DNA from: Beijerinckia sp. 28-YEA-48
GTDB lineage: Bacteria > Pseudomonadota > Alphaproteobacteria > Rhizobiales > Beijerinckiaceae
Assembly (NCBI RefSeq): GCF_900104955.1
Contig: NZ_FNSI01000001.1
Location: 5,304,001 to 5,368,000, forward strand
Direction of reading: 5' to 3'
DNA length: 64,000 bases
Part shown: one piece after another, positions 1-8,212 of the stretch
Layout: every line of letters begins with the position of its first letter
Position numbering within the stretch: position 1 is the stretch's first letter
The notes under the pieces: model-generated
The model's database searches: none
What the model was told of the DNA's origin: nothing
What the model saw: the letters and a program-made list of their open reading frames with translations, nothing else
Made by a program: the position numbers and the translations under genes

Positions 1-683
1 GTGATCGCCGCATCGCTGGCGATGTAATAGAGCGGGTTTTCCGCGCCGACCTCGGCGCCGCTGGCGAGCCGCCGGCTGCCGGAGCGCTCGAACGCGGTGA
101 GCAAAGTGTCGATGGCGATGGCGGCATCGATGCCGCCGGTTTCGAGTACAGCCTGCACATTGGTGCCTGGCGGCAGGAAGATGTGCTGGACCTGATCGGG
201 TTTGAGCCCAGCTTTCTCCAAGGTCTTCAGCAACACCCAATGGGAATTGGTGCTGCGCGTATAGGAAATTTTCTTGCCCTTCAGGTCGGCGAGGTTGGCG
301 ATGGTCGATTTGTTATCGACCAGAATGCCTTGGCCTTCGCCCCAAGGCTCGGTCGCGGCGATGATCTTGAACGGAATGTCGGCCGATTGAGCGACAACGG
401 GGCCGACTTCGCCCAGCTCGCCGATATCGAGTTCGCCGGCATTCAGCGCCGAAATGATCTGCGGCGAGCCGCCGTTGAACGGCACGATCTCAAACGAGAA
501 ACCGTTGAACGTGTCGTCGCCATTGGCTTTGAACGTGGCGGCAAAACCGAAGGTGTTGCTGGTGCCGATGCGCAACCGTTTGGGATCGGCCCGCCCTGTC
601 TGTCCGCGCGCGGCAGGGGCAGCCGAAACGGCGAGCGTGGCAAGCGACGCCAGCAGCGCCGTCCTGCGAGACACAAACATCAT
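1..683 (-). CDS. ABC-type substrate-binding protein (taurine/nitrate type), partial at window edge
   Basis: Reading leftward from 683, an open frame of 227 codons runs off the window start, so the C-terminus is missing. The N-terminus (SRRTALLASLATLAVSAAP) is a twin-arginine-like or Sec export signal, so the mature protein should be periplasmic. The body has the NMT1/SsuA-like pattern, with a GTSNTFGFAATFKANGDD segment, NAGELDIGELGEVGPVVAQ and VLETGGIDAA. It is clearly paralogous to the divergent gene at 777, sharing GELD, GEVGPVVAQ and VLETGG at matching positions. A GGAGG ribosome site lies 4 nt before the ATG at 683 and 7 nt before the next ATG at 680, so either may start. The ligand is unknown; a sulfonate- or sulfone-like anion is inferred from the neighbours. 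Confidence 0.85.
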   Translation of the reverse strand, partial: MMFVSRRTALLASLATLAVSAAPAARGQTGRADPKRLRIGTSNTFGFAATFKANGDDTFNGFSFEIVPFNGGSPQIISALNAGELDIGELGEVGPVVAQSADIPFKIIAATEPWGEGQGILVDNKSTIANLADLKGKKISYTRSTNSHWVLLKTLEKAGLKPDQVQHIFLPPGTNVQAVLETGGIDAAIAIDTLLTAFERSGSRRLASGAEVGAENPLYYIASDAAI

Positions 684-721
684 CAAACCTCCACGCTTTC
701 AACAAGGCGAGCATTGCAGGT

Positions 722-771
722 TTGACACTAAAGTCAAGTTAGTCTATCAAAATTATATATTAATTAGGAGG
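722..771 (+). promoter_or_regulatory. Divergent promoter region with TTGAC-N6-GTCAA dyad, -35/-10 candidate and Shine-Dalgarno
   Basis: The 93-bp gap between the two divergent SBP genes contains TTGACA (722-727) and, exactly 17 bp later, TATCAA (745-750), a plausible sigma70-type promoter for the rightward operon. TTGACA is also the left arm of a perfect inverted repeat, TTGAC-N6-GTCAA at 722-737, which would place an operator on the -35 box. AGGAGG at 766-771 lies 5 nt before the TTG at 777. The bound regulator is not identifiable. Confidence 0.45.
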
Positions 772-776
772 CTCGT

Positions 777-1733
777 TTGTCCGCAGATATTACCCGTCGG
801 TCTCTTACCGCCGCGATGGCTTTGGGTCCGTTCCTGTCCATCGCGCGGGCGCAGGGTCAGCGGCCTGTAAAAGTCGGTACCAATAATATCTACGGGGTGG
901 CGGCGACCTTCCCGGCCAATGGCGATGACAAGCCGGCTGATGGCGCGATCGAGATCATCCGCTTCAACAGCGTGCCGGCGATGCTGCAGGCGTTGGACGC
1001 GGGCGAGCTCGATGTGGCCGAAGTCGGCGAGGTTGGTCCGGTCGTTGCCCAGGCTGCCGGCATTCCCATCAAGATCGTCGCCGCCACGCAGCCCTGGCCC
1101 GAGGGTGAGGCGATCATCGTCTACAAAACCTCGTCGATCCGCAGCGTGAAGGAACTCGTCGGCAAGAAGGTGTCTTATCCGCGCGCCACCAATGCGCAAT
1201 GGCTGCTGACGAAAGCGCTGCGCGCCGAAGGGCTGAAGATCACCGATGTGGTTTCGGTCACTCTGCCGGCGGGCACCAATATTCTGGCGGTGCTTGAGAC
1301 GGGTGGTGTCGATGCCTCGGTCTTCATCGATGCGTCGTTGTCGCAATATGAGGCGGAAGGCGCACGACGCATTCTCAATGCGGGCGAGGCCGGATGTGAC
1401 AATTCGCTGTTCTATATCGCGACGGAAAAAGCCGTGGCGCAGCAGCGCGCCGGTGTCGGCCTCTTCGTGCGGCAATTGCACCGTCATCTGGCCTGGGCAC
1501 GTAACAATCAGGAGACGCGGGCCCGCGCGGTGGCCGAGCTGCTGCGCATTCCCTATGACGTCGCTTTGGCCTCCGAGCGCAAGCGACCGGCAGGCCTGCG
1601 CCCGATCGATCGGGCGCTGATCGTCAACGGGCAGGACATCGCCGACACGTTCCTGGCTCAGGCGGTCATTCCGCAGCCGATCAAAGTCGATTCAACTTTC
1701 ACCGAAGAGTTCAACGCCTTCATCGGCGCGTGA
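777..1733 (+). CDS. ABC-type substrate-binding protein (taurine/nitrate type), paralogue of the divergent gene
   Basis: A 318-residue protein starting at TTG; the start is chosen because a full AGGAGG lies 5 nt upstream and no better start exists. It opens with a twin-arginine-like signal (TRRSLTAAMALGPF, cleavage near ARA-Q) and then shows the NMT1/SsuA fold pattern: GTNNIYGVAATFPANGDD, DAGELDVAEVGEVGPVVAQ and VLETGGVDAS. It should deliver a small anion to an ABC permease, but no permease or ATPase follows it. The next genes are flavin oxygenases, so the SBP appears to feed a desulfonation-type pathway. The matching transporter may lie left of the window with the paralogous SBP. No Cys suggestive of a DszB-type desulfinase is visible near the N-terminus. 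Confidence 0.85.
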   Translation: MSADITRRSLTAAMALGPFLSIARAQGQRPVKVGTNNIYGVAATFPANGDDKPADGAIEIIRFNSVPAMLQALDAGELDVAEVGEVGPVVAQAAGIPIKIVAATQPWPEGEAIIVYKTSSIRSVKELVGKKVSYPRATNAQWLLTKALRAEGLKITDVVSVTLPAGTNILAVLETGGVDASVFIDASLSQYEAEGARRILNAGEAGCDNSLFYIATEKAVAQQRAGVGLFVRQLHRHLAWARNNQETRARAVAELLRIPYDVALASERKRPAGLRPIDRALIVNGQDIADTFLAQAVIPQPIKVDSTFTEEFNAFIGA

Positions 1734-1746
1734 TCGGAGCTATCCC

Positions 1747-2976
1747 ATGGCCAGTCATCTGAAAGTGGTTCAAAGCGTTCCCGCTGAGCCGGGCGTGCAT
1801 GTCATTCGTTCCGACGCGGAAGCGCTCGACGTCGTGGGGCGGCTTGCGGCGAGCTTCCGCACGGGCGCCATTGCCCGCGACCAGAAGCGTATTCTGCCTC
1901 GTGAAGAGATCGAAGCGCTGACGCAGGCTGGCTTCTTCGGTATTGCCGTGCCGAAAGAGCATGGTGGCGCCGATGTGTCCGCCGTGACCGTCTCCAAAGT
2001 CTTCCGGCTCCTGTCGGCCGCTGATCCGAGCATTGGCCAAATCCCGCAGAATCATTTCTGCTGGGTCCCGACGGTTGCGAACGGAACCGCTGAACAGGCG
2101 GCTTTCTTCTTCAAGCGCTTCCTCGCCGGTGATCGCATCGGCAATGCGCATTCGGAGGATACTAAGCGTCGGCCCAATGACTATGTGCATGATCTGCGCA
2201 AGGTGGAGGGCGGTTGGCGGATCACCGGCCGTAAATACTATTCCACCGGCGCGCTCTTCGCCCAGTGGATTCCTTTCACCGCGCATTTCGATAGGGATGG
2301 CCAGCACGAAGCCTTTATCTATTTCGTCGATGCGAACGGCGCTGGAATCGAGCTGATCGACGACTGGGATGGCATGGGCCAGCGGTTGACAGCCAGCGGA
2401 ACGACGATTTTTACCGATGTTTTCGTACCGGACCATCATGTTTTTCCGATGTTGCCGCCGGGCGCCGATGGCCGCTCCTATTCACTGAATGCCGGCCTTA
2501 TCCATGCGGCGATTGATCTGGGCATCGCCGACGAAGTGCTGGCCGATGCGGCGGATTATATTCGCGAGAACAATCGGCCATGGAACGGCAATCCCAATGC
2601 GCATCATTGGGAAGAGCCCTTCGTGGTGCGCGAATTCGGCAAGTTTGGCGTCAAGCTGCGGACGGCCGCACTCGTGCTGGAGGCTGCCGCCGGGAAGATC
2701 GATCATGCGCGGGCGCTTCCGTCCGAACATGCGGTGCTGGAAGCGCGGCTTGCGGTCGCCGATGCGCGCCTGCTCTGTTCGGAAGCGGCGACCCACATCG
2801 CCGATCAGTTCTTTTTGCTCACCGGCGCCCGGGCGACACTCGGCAAGTATGGTCTTGACCGGCATTGGCGCAATGCGCGGACCCATTCGCTGCATGATCC
2901 GTTGCGATGGAAAGAGTTCCATCTCGGCAATTATTACCTGAACGGCCAAATGCCGCCGCCCGGTTCTTATCTTTAG
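1747..2976 (+). CDS. SfnB-like acyl-CoA-dehydrogenase-fold flavin oxidoreductase
   Basis: A 409-residue protein of the acyl-CoA dehydrogenase superfamily, closest in pattern to the SfnB / DszC-like branch that acts on sulfur compounds rather than acyl-CoA. The segment AADPSIGQIPQNHFCWV (about 97-113) and a GNAHSED motif in the flavin-binding region resemble SfnB proteins. The C-terminal helical domain is complete (ARTHSLHDPLRWKEFHLGNY). It starts 13 bp after the SBP stop and precedes the LLM monooxygenase by 33 bp, so co-transcription is likely. Known relatives are FMNH2-dependent monooxygenases or of uncertain function in dimethyl sulfone and thiophene sulfur acquisition. The specific substrate here is inference. 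Confidence 0.8.
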   Translation: MASHLKVVQSVPAEPGVHVIRSDAEALDVVGRLAASFRTGAIARDQKRILPREEIEALTQAGFFGIAVPKEHGGADVSAVTVSKVFRLLSAADPSIGQIPQNHFCWVPTVANGTAEQAAFFFKRFLAGDRIGNAHSEDTKRRPNDYVHDLRKVEGGWRITGRKYYSTGALFAQWIPFTAHFDRDGQHEAFIYFVDANGAGIELIDDWDGMGQRLTASGTTIFTDVFVPDHHVFPMLPPGADGRSYSLNAGLIHAAIDLGIADEVLADAADYIRENNRPWNGNPNAHHWEEPFVVREFGKFGVKLRTAALVLEAAAGKIDHARALPSEHAVLEARLAVADARLLCSEAATHIADQFFLLTGARATLGKYGLDRHWRNARTHSLHDPLRWKEFHLGNYYLNGQMPPPGSYL

Positions 2977-3009
2977 TCCGTCCCTATTTGCGTGAACCTG
3001 GAATAAGCC

Positions 3010-4137
3010 ATGCCTGATCGTCTTCGTGCCGATTCCTCTTCGCCCATTCAGTTCGGTGTCTGGGCGCCCTATCGCGGCAAATGGGTCATCGACCCTTTGA
3101 AGGAGCGCATTGTCGCCAGTTATGATCTGACGCGCGACATGACTCTCAGCGCTGAAAAGGCTGGCTTCGATACCATTCTCTACGCGCAGCACACGATCAA
3201 TCCGCTCGATCAAAGCGAGGAGATCCAGGAAGCCTGGACCGTGGCCGCCGCGGTTGCGGCCATCACGGAACGGATCGAGATCATCGCGGCGATCAAGCCT
3301 CGCCTCTATCATCCGGTGGTGCTCGCCAAGATGGCGCTGGGGATCGAGGACATCAGCCACGGCCGTTTCGCCATCAATGTAGTCAATGCCTGGTTCATTC
3401 CAGAGCTTGAGCGTTCCGGCATCGGCTTTCCAGCGCATGACGCGCGCTATGCCTATGGCGCGGAATGGCTCGATGTGGTGAAGCGCCTGATGGAAGGCGA
3501 AACGGTCACGCATCAAGGCGCGCATTTCAACATCGACGCCTATGCCCTGCGGCCGACGTCGCGTTTCCGCAAGCGTCCGGTGATCTATTCAGGCGGCGAA
3601 TCGGAGCCGGGGCGCCAGCTCGCGCGTGACTATTCCGATGTCTGGCTGATCAATGGCCGGCCGATCGAAGACGTGGTTGGCGACGTCGCGGCGATGCGGG
3701 CCAAGGCGCGGCCGGGCGCGCCGCTTAAATTCGGCATCACCGGCTTTTCGATCACCCGCGAAACCGAGGCGGAAGCGCAGGCCGCCTTGGCGGAATTGTT
3801 CCGTATTCAAGATACGTTCTACGATACGCGGGCGCAGGACATGCGCAAGAATGTTGATCCGAAGGCGCAAACGCTGAGCTATGGCCGCAAATACAATGCG
3901 CGGATGATCGGCGCCAATGGCGGCACTTTGCCCGGCTTCGTTGGCAGCTACGATCAGGTGGCTGAAAAGATCGCCGCCTTCTGGCATATCGGCATCTCGA
4001 CCTATCTTCTGTCCTTCTTTCCATTGATCGAGGAGCAGGAAAATTTTGCCAGGAATGTCATTCCCCGCGTAAAAGCACTGATCGGAGAGGACGCGCTGTC
4101 GCTTGCGGTCAAGTCAAACATTAGAAAGATTGCCTAG
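3010..4137 (+). CDS. LLM-class FMNH2-dependent monooxygenase (SsuD/SfnG/DszA-like)
   Basis: A 375-residue bacterial-luciferase-like TIM-barrel protein. Diagnostic parts are FGVWAPYRGKWV at the N-terminus, IEIIAAIKPRLYHPVVLAKM (barrel strand 3), ISHGRFAINVVNAWF and SGGESEPGRQLARDYSDVW (phosphate-binding region). Relatives use FMNH2 from a separate reductase and O2 to cleave C-S bonds of alkanesulfonates (SsuD), dimethyl sulfone (SfnG) or dibenzothiophene sulfone (DszA). No flavin reductase gene is present in the window. It lies between the SfnB-like gene and the amidohydrolase, 11 bp before the latter. Assignment to family is firm; a sulfone or sulfonate substrate is inferred. Confidence 0.85.
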   Translation: MPDRLRADSSSPIQFGVWAPYRGKWVIDPLKERIVASYDLTRDMTLSAEKAGFDTILYAQHTINPLDQSEEIQEAWTVAAAVAAITERIEIIAAIKPRLYHPVVLAKMALGIEDISHGRFAINVVNAWFIPELERSGIGFPAHDARYAYGAEWLDVVKRLMEGETVTHQGAHFNIDAYALRPTSRFRKRPVIYSGGESEPGRQLARDYSDVWLINGRPIEDVVGDVAAMRAKARPGAPLKFGITGFSITRETEAEAQAALAELFRIQDTFYDTRAQDMRKNVDPKAQTLSYGRKYNARMIGANGGTLPGFVGSYDQVAEKIAAFWHIGISTYLLSFFPLIEEQENFARNVIPRVKALIGEDALSLAVKSNIRKIA

Positions 4138-4148
4138 GAGGGGCTCGT

Positions 4149-5090
4149 ATGTCAGCGGATTTCGTCGTCGATTTTCATAATCATCACATTCCATCCCGTT
4201 TTGAATCGACGGCAACGCGGACCTTTCCGCCGAACCAGCAGGCGCGTTGGCTCGAATTGAACCGCAAGCTCGCCGATGAAGACTTGCTGTTGCAGGACGT
4301 TCGGAACGGCGACCTCAACATGCGGGTGGTGAATACGCCGGCGGCGCTGCTCGCCGATGCCGACGGGCATCTGGCCCACGGGACGATTGTCGATATCAAT
4401 GATGAATTGGCGGAGCTGGCGGGGCGCCATACGGGACGGCTGCGCGCATTGGCGACAATTGACGCCTATGACGGGGACCGAGCGGGACGCGAGGTCGAGC
4501 GCGCCGTCAAACAGCTGAAGCTTGCGGGCATTTTTGTCGACAGCGCCCGTGGCGATCTGTTGATCGATGCCCCGCAGGCACGGCCGGCTTTGCAGGCGGC
4601 GGCGGAGCTTGGCGTGCCGGTCTTTGTCCATCCGGTCAATCCGCAGCCACTGACCGATCAGATGTCGCGCTATGGCCGGCTTGGCGTGCTGTTCGCGCGT
4701 GGCACGGTGAATTCGGCGGCGCTGATCGCGCTGATCGAAAGTGGCGCCTTCACGCAATTGCCGGGTCTGAAAGTGGTCGTCACGGCGCTGGCCTTCGGCG
4801 GTCTGGCGATGGCGCATGGCTTTGTTCATCACAGTGTCTTGTCTGAAGGCACGATCGCGGCGCTGCGCAAGCACGTCTGGATCGACACCATGGGCTTTGA
4901 TCCGGTGCAGATCCGCGCTTCGATCGACATTCTCGGCGCCGATCGCGTGATCGCGGGTAGCGACTGGCCGATCGTCAACGAGGGGCCGATCCGCCAAAGA
5001 TTATTCGCGGGGCTGGACGCAGCTGGCGTAGCCGAAAAGGAGAAGGCTCTGATCACCGGCGCCAATGCGCTTTCGCTCGTCGGGCACTAG
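4149..5090 (+). CDS. Amidohydrolase-2 family (ACMSD-like) metal-dependent hydrolase/decarboxylase
   Basis: A 313-residue TIM-barrel amidohydrolase. The metal-site motif FHNHHIP lies at residues 9-15, a histidine in VFVHPVNP near 160, and the C-terminal aspartate in AGSDWPIVNEGP near 275; together these are the pattern of the ACMSD/2-pyrone hydrolase branch. A ribosome site (AGGAGGG) lies just upstream. It is the last gene of the 777-5090 operon and could hydrolyse or decarboxylate the product of the flavin monooxygenases. The actual reaction cannot be told from sequence. Confidence 0.8.
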   Translation: MSADFVVDFHNHHIPSRFESTATRTFPPNQQARWLELNRKLADEDLLLQDVRNGDLNMRVVNTPAALLADADGHLAHGTIVDINDELAELAGRHTGRLRALATIDAYDGDRAGREVERAVKQLKLAGIFVDSARGDLLIDAPQARPALQAAAELGVPVFVHPVNPQPLTDQMSRYGRLGVLFARGTVNSAALIALIESGAFTQLPGLKVVVTALAFGGLAMAHGFVHHSVLSEGTIAALRKHVWIDTMGFDPVQIRASIDILGADRVIAGSDWPIVNEGPIRQRLFAGLDAAGVAEKEKALITGANALSLVGH

Positions 5091-5326
5091 CATTTTTCGG
5101 TCGCGATAGAATCTGAACTGGCCAGCGCGCCGCGCTGTGCCAGCGCTCGTCATCGAGCCTGGTCGACCTTTCCAGAAAGCCGCCCCGACAGGCCCTCAAT
5201 GGGCATCTGCATCGCATGTGCTTTCGCGCACGCAAGAGGCTCGCAAGCCGAGGCATCCTCATTCATCGCCTTCATTCGGGAGGCGCCGCGGCAAACCAGC
5301 CCGCAGCAATGGATAGGATCAGTCCC

Positions 5327-6769
5327 ATGCTCAATATTGCAAGCAAGACCGACAGACGTTCCTTCGCGCGGCGGCCGGCTTTCGCGGCCGCCCTCTTGGT
5401 TGGCACGTCTCTTTTCCTCGTCTCCGCCGCCAGCGCGGAAATGGGGAGCGCGCCACAGGCCCCGACCTCGGCCGATGCCGGCCAGCAAGGCAATGGCGGT
5501 GGCGAAGTCCAGCAGATGCTGGCCCGCTACGGCCAATTCCTGAAACACGAGAAGTACGGCGATGTCTGGAAGCCGACCCAGGTGTCGCAGAACTGGCGGC
5601 CTTATGAGCCCTGCCACTGGACTTACAACAACGCCTCCCAGGCTTGGTACTTCGATGACAAGACCGAATGGGGCGCGATCGTACACCATTACGGACGCTG
5701 GACCCTGGACGCTCAGCAAGGCTGGCTCTGGGTGCCGGGCGCCGAATTCTCGCCGGGCTGGGTGGCCTGGAACAACCGCGGCAACGATGTCGGCTGGGCG
5801 CCTCTTCCGCCGGAGGAAGACGGGCCGGTCATGCAGAATGCCGGCTTCCAAAGCGATCCGAACCTCTGGATCTTCGTGCCCCAGAGCCAGTTCGGTAAAA
5901 GCTGCGGCATCGGTGCTCCGCCGCCGGCGCCCCGCGCCGCCATGCCAATGATGCCGCTGCCCGCGATGGCGCCGATGGCGCTTCCCATGCCGGCCATGGG
6001 TCCGATCGTCGGGCCGCCGCGCTATGTCGAGCGTGGATACCCCGTCATCGTCGGTGGCCGGTGGCCGGGCGGTGGGCACTGGACGCCCACGAAGCTTCCG
6101 CCGCCGATCATCATCATCACGCAGGGCCCAGGGGGTAAACCGGGCCAAGGTGGCAAGCCTGGCGGAGCTGGAAAGCCTGACATGGAATGCGGCATTGCCG
6201 GCCAGTTCTGCAAGCCGGACGGCAAACCTGGCGGCACCGGCCCCGTGGCTGGCAATGGCGCGCCCGGCGGCACCGGCTCGGGAGCCGGCAAACCTCCGGC
6301 CGGCAATCCGCCTCCGGGTGGCGCGGGTTCGGGCGCTGGCAAACCGCCTCCGGGTGGTACCGGCCCGATCGCCAACAATGGCACGCCGGGTGGTGGCAAG
6401 CCTTCGTCGATCCTCGTCGGCCCCAATAAGCTTCCCCCATTGGTTACGGGCAACGCTAAGCCGCCGAAGCCATTCCCGATCGGTGGGTTGAAGCCTCAGT
6501 CGACGGTTCAAAATGCCAGCGCCTTCCGGCCCGTGAACCCGCTTGTCGGCCCCCGGCCGCAGTTCACCCAGCGTGTCGTGCAACAGAAATACGTGCAGCG
6601 TCAGCAAAACTTCGTCCAGCGCCGGGAAGCCGTGACGATGCGCCAACCAAGCTTCGCAGCCCGTCAGCCGAGCTTTACGGCGCGTCAGCCGAGCTTCAGC
6701 CGGAACGTCGCCGTGAACCAGCCCAGGGCTAACCAAGGCGGTGGCAATACCTTCCGCAGACGCTTCTGA
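5327..6769 (+). CDS. Secreted DUF6600-type protein with Gly/Pro-rich repeats
   Basis: A 480-residue protein. The ATG at 5327 is preferred because AGGA lies about 9 nt upstream; an in-frame ATG at 5309 lacks such a site. The N-terminus is a basic stretch then AFAAALLVGTSLFLVSAASA, a good signal peptide. Residues about 75-165 are rich in Trp/Tyr/Gly (WRPYEPCHWTYNN, HYGRW, GWLWVPGAEFSPGWVAWNN, VGWAPLPPEED), the pattern of DUF6600 proteins. A Pro/Met/Gly linker follows, then repeats of the kind GTGSGAGKPP, and a C-terminal triplet of RQPSF units in a Gln/Arg-rich tail. It is probably a periplasmic or surface structural protein. Function is unknown. Confidence 0.75.
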   Translation: MLNIASKTDRRSFARRPAFAAALLVGTSLFLVSAASAEMGSAPQAPTSADAGQQGNGGGEVQQMLARYGQFLKHEKYGDVWKPTQVSQNWRPYEPCHWTYNNASQAWYFDDKTEWGAIVHHYGRWTLDAQQGWLWVPGAEFSPGWVAWNNRGNDVGWAPLPPEEDGPVMQNAGFQSDPNLWIFVPQSQFGKSCGIGAPPPAPRAAMPMMPLPAMAPMALPMPAMGPIVGPPRYVERGYPVIVGGRWPGGGHWTPTKLPPPIIIITQGPGGKPGQGGKPGGAGKPDMECGIAGQFCKPDGKPGGTGPVAGNGAPGGTGSGAGKPPAGNPPPGGAGSGAGKPPPGGTGPIANNGTPGGGKPSSILVGPNKLPPLVTGNAKPPKPFPIGGLKPQSTVQNASAFRPVNPLVGPRPQFTQRVVQQKYVQRQQNFVQRREAVTMRQPSFAARQPSFTARQPSFSRNVAVNQPRANQGGGNTFRRRF

Positions 6770-6802
6770 CAGCCAACGCTTCTCACGATCTAGGCAAACA
6801 AG

Positions 6803-6838
6803 ATCTCCGCCGGGCCAAACCCGGCGGAGATTGTTTTT
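6803..6838 (+). terminator. Rho-independent terminator after the DUF6600 gene
   Basis: A perfect 12-bp stem (ATCTCCGCCGGG at 6803-6814, complement at 6820-6831) with loop CCAAA is followed by TGTTTTTGT. It lies 34 bp after the stop of the DUF6600 gene and separates it from the monooxygenase gene at 7027. Confidence 0.9.
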
Positions 6839-7026
6839 GTGTCTCAATTTCTGTTGCAGGCGGGCGCGGCCTCTGGTTTCGATGGCGCGTTTCACCGCTT
6901 AAACGCGCCGCGTTTTGCTCGCAAAACACTCTCCGATCCGGGCCCGGAAGGGGGGATTTCCGCCTTGCCTCGAAGGTCGCCTTGAGGAAGATGCTGGGCT
7001 TTATAAGTCCTGTAGGCGAGGGGTTC

Positions 7027-8145
7027 ATGAGCAAGCTTCGGATTGTCATTGTCGGTGGCGGTGTCGGCGGATTGACCGCTGCCCTGGCGCTGCGCAAGCT
7101 CGGCCATGATGCCCTGGTGTTTGAACAGGCCGCGCAATTCACTCGGATCGGCGCCGACATCAATCTGACGCCCAATGCGGTGCGGGTTCTCGATGGGCTT
7201 GGCATTGGCAAGGCCATTCGCGAGACGGCGGCACGGCCGACCTATCGCATCAGCCGCACCTGGGACACGGGCGAGGAGACTTCGCGTCTGCCGATGGGTG
7301 ACCAAGCCGAGAAACTTTACGGCGCGCCGCAGCTCACCATCCATCGCGCTGATATTTTGAAAGCGCTCACCGATCCACTGCCAGACGATTGCATCCGTTT
7401 CGGCCAGCGTGTCCAGGCGATCGATGCTTCTGCCGCAGGGCCTTCTCTGACTTTGACGACGGGCGAGGTGGTCAAGGCCGATGTGATCATCGGTGCTGAC
7501 GGCATTCACTCAGTTGTTCGCGCCGCATTGTTCGGCCCCGATAAGCCGGAGTTCACCGGGCTCATCGCTTTCCGGACCGTCGTGCCGCAATCGAGCCTGT
7601 CCGTGCCCAATCTCGATGCCTTCACCAAATGGTGGGGTCCGACGTCGGATCGGCAGATCGTCACTTTCCCGCTCAACCAGGGCCGCGAGACCTTCATCTT
7701 CGCCACCAAGGCGCAGGACTGGAAGCATGAATCCTGGACGACCGATGGCGACCCCAACGAGCTGCGGGAGACCTATGCGGATTTCAATGCTGAAGCCCAG
7801 GCGTTGTTGACGCCTGTTTCAGATGTGAAAAAGTCGGCGCTCAATGTGCGCGATCCGATGAAGAGCTGGTCTTCGGGTGCGGTGGTTCTGCTCGGCGATG
7901 CCTGCCATCCGATGATGCCGTTCATGGCGCAAGGCGCCGGCATGGCCATCGAGGATGCGGTGGTGCTGGCGCGTGCTCTGTTGGATCGTCCTGTGCCGCA
8001 GGCTTTGGCGGCCTATGAAGCGGCGCGGCTGGATCGCACGGCGAAAGTGCAGGTCGGTTCGCGTGGCAATGAATGGTTGCGCACCGACGGCAATGTTGAC
8101 TGGCTCTATGGCTATGATGCCTGGAACGTGCCGCTCAATAGCTAG
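7027..8145 (+). CDS. FAD-dependent aromatic monooxygenase (salicylate hydroxylase/UbiH-like)
   Basis: A 372-residue class A flavoprotein monooxygenase. The ATG at 7027 is chosen because GAGGGG lies just upstream and the Rossmann motif starts immediately after (IVIVGGGVGGLTAALALRK). The middle has DVIIGADGIHSVVRAALFG (the DG fingerprint) and the C-terminal part has VLLGDACHPMMPFMAQGAGM, the FAD-ribityl GD motif. Such enzymes hydroxylate aromatic acids using NAD(P)H and O2. It precedes an aldehyde dehydrogenase in the same direction. Length is normal for salicylate-1-monooxygenase-like members; the substrate is not predictable. Confidence 0.85.
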   Translation: MSKLRIVIVGGGVGGLTAALALRKLGHDALVFEQAAQFTRIGADINLTPNAVRVLDGLGIGKAIRETAARPTYRISRTWDTGEETSRLPMGDQAEKLYGAPQLTIHRADILKALTDPLPDDCIRFGQRVQAIDASAAGPSLTLTTGEVVKADVIIGADGIHSVVRAALFGPDKPEFTGLIAFRTVVPQSSLSVPNLDAFTKWWGPTSDRQIVTFPLNQGRETFIFATKAQDWKHESWTTDGDPNELRETYADFNAEAQALLTPVSDVKKSALNVRDPMKSWSSGAVVLLGDACHPMMPFMAQGAGMAIEDAVVLARALLDRPVPQALAAYEAARLDRTAKVQVGSRGNEWLRTDGNVDWLYGYDAWNVPLNS

Positions 8146-8156
8146 ATTTAAAAGAT

Positions 8157-8182
8157 AGAGTGGCTGCCACAGCGGCCGCTCT
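8157..8182 (+). other. RNA hairpin in the monooxygenase-aldehyde dehydrogenase gap
   Basis: Between the stop at 8145 and the aldehyde dehydrogenase start, AGAGTGGCTGC (8157-8167) can pair with GCGGCCGCTCT (8172-8182) over 11 bp including two G-U pairs, with loop CACA. No T tract follows, so it is more likely an mRNA-stability or attenuation structure than a full terminator. Confidence 0.4.
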
Positions 8183-8212
8183 AAACGTTTATATTTGTTG
8201 GAGTTGAATGAG

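Noticed and set aside
777..1733. Possible DszB-like desulfinase rather than a transport SBP
   Set aside because: The protein has an export signal and no N-terminal Cys in the position needed for DszB chemistry.
5150..6895. 581-codon open frame on the - strand opposite the DUF6600 gene
   Set aside because: It is the complement of a repeat-rich, GC-rich gene with a signal peptide and known domain pattern. The antisense product is Arg/Gly/Ala-rich without any family feature.
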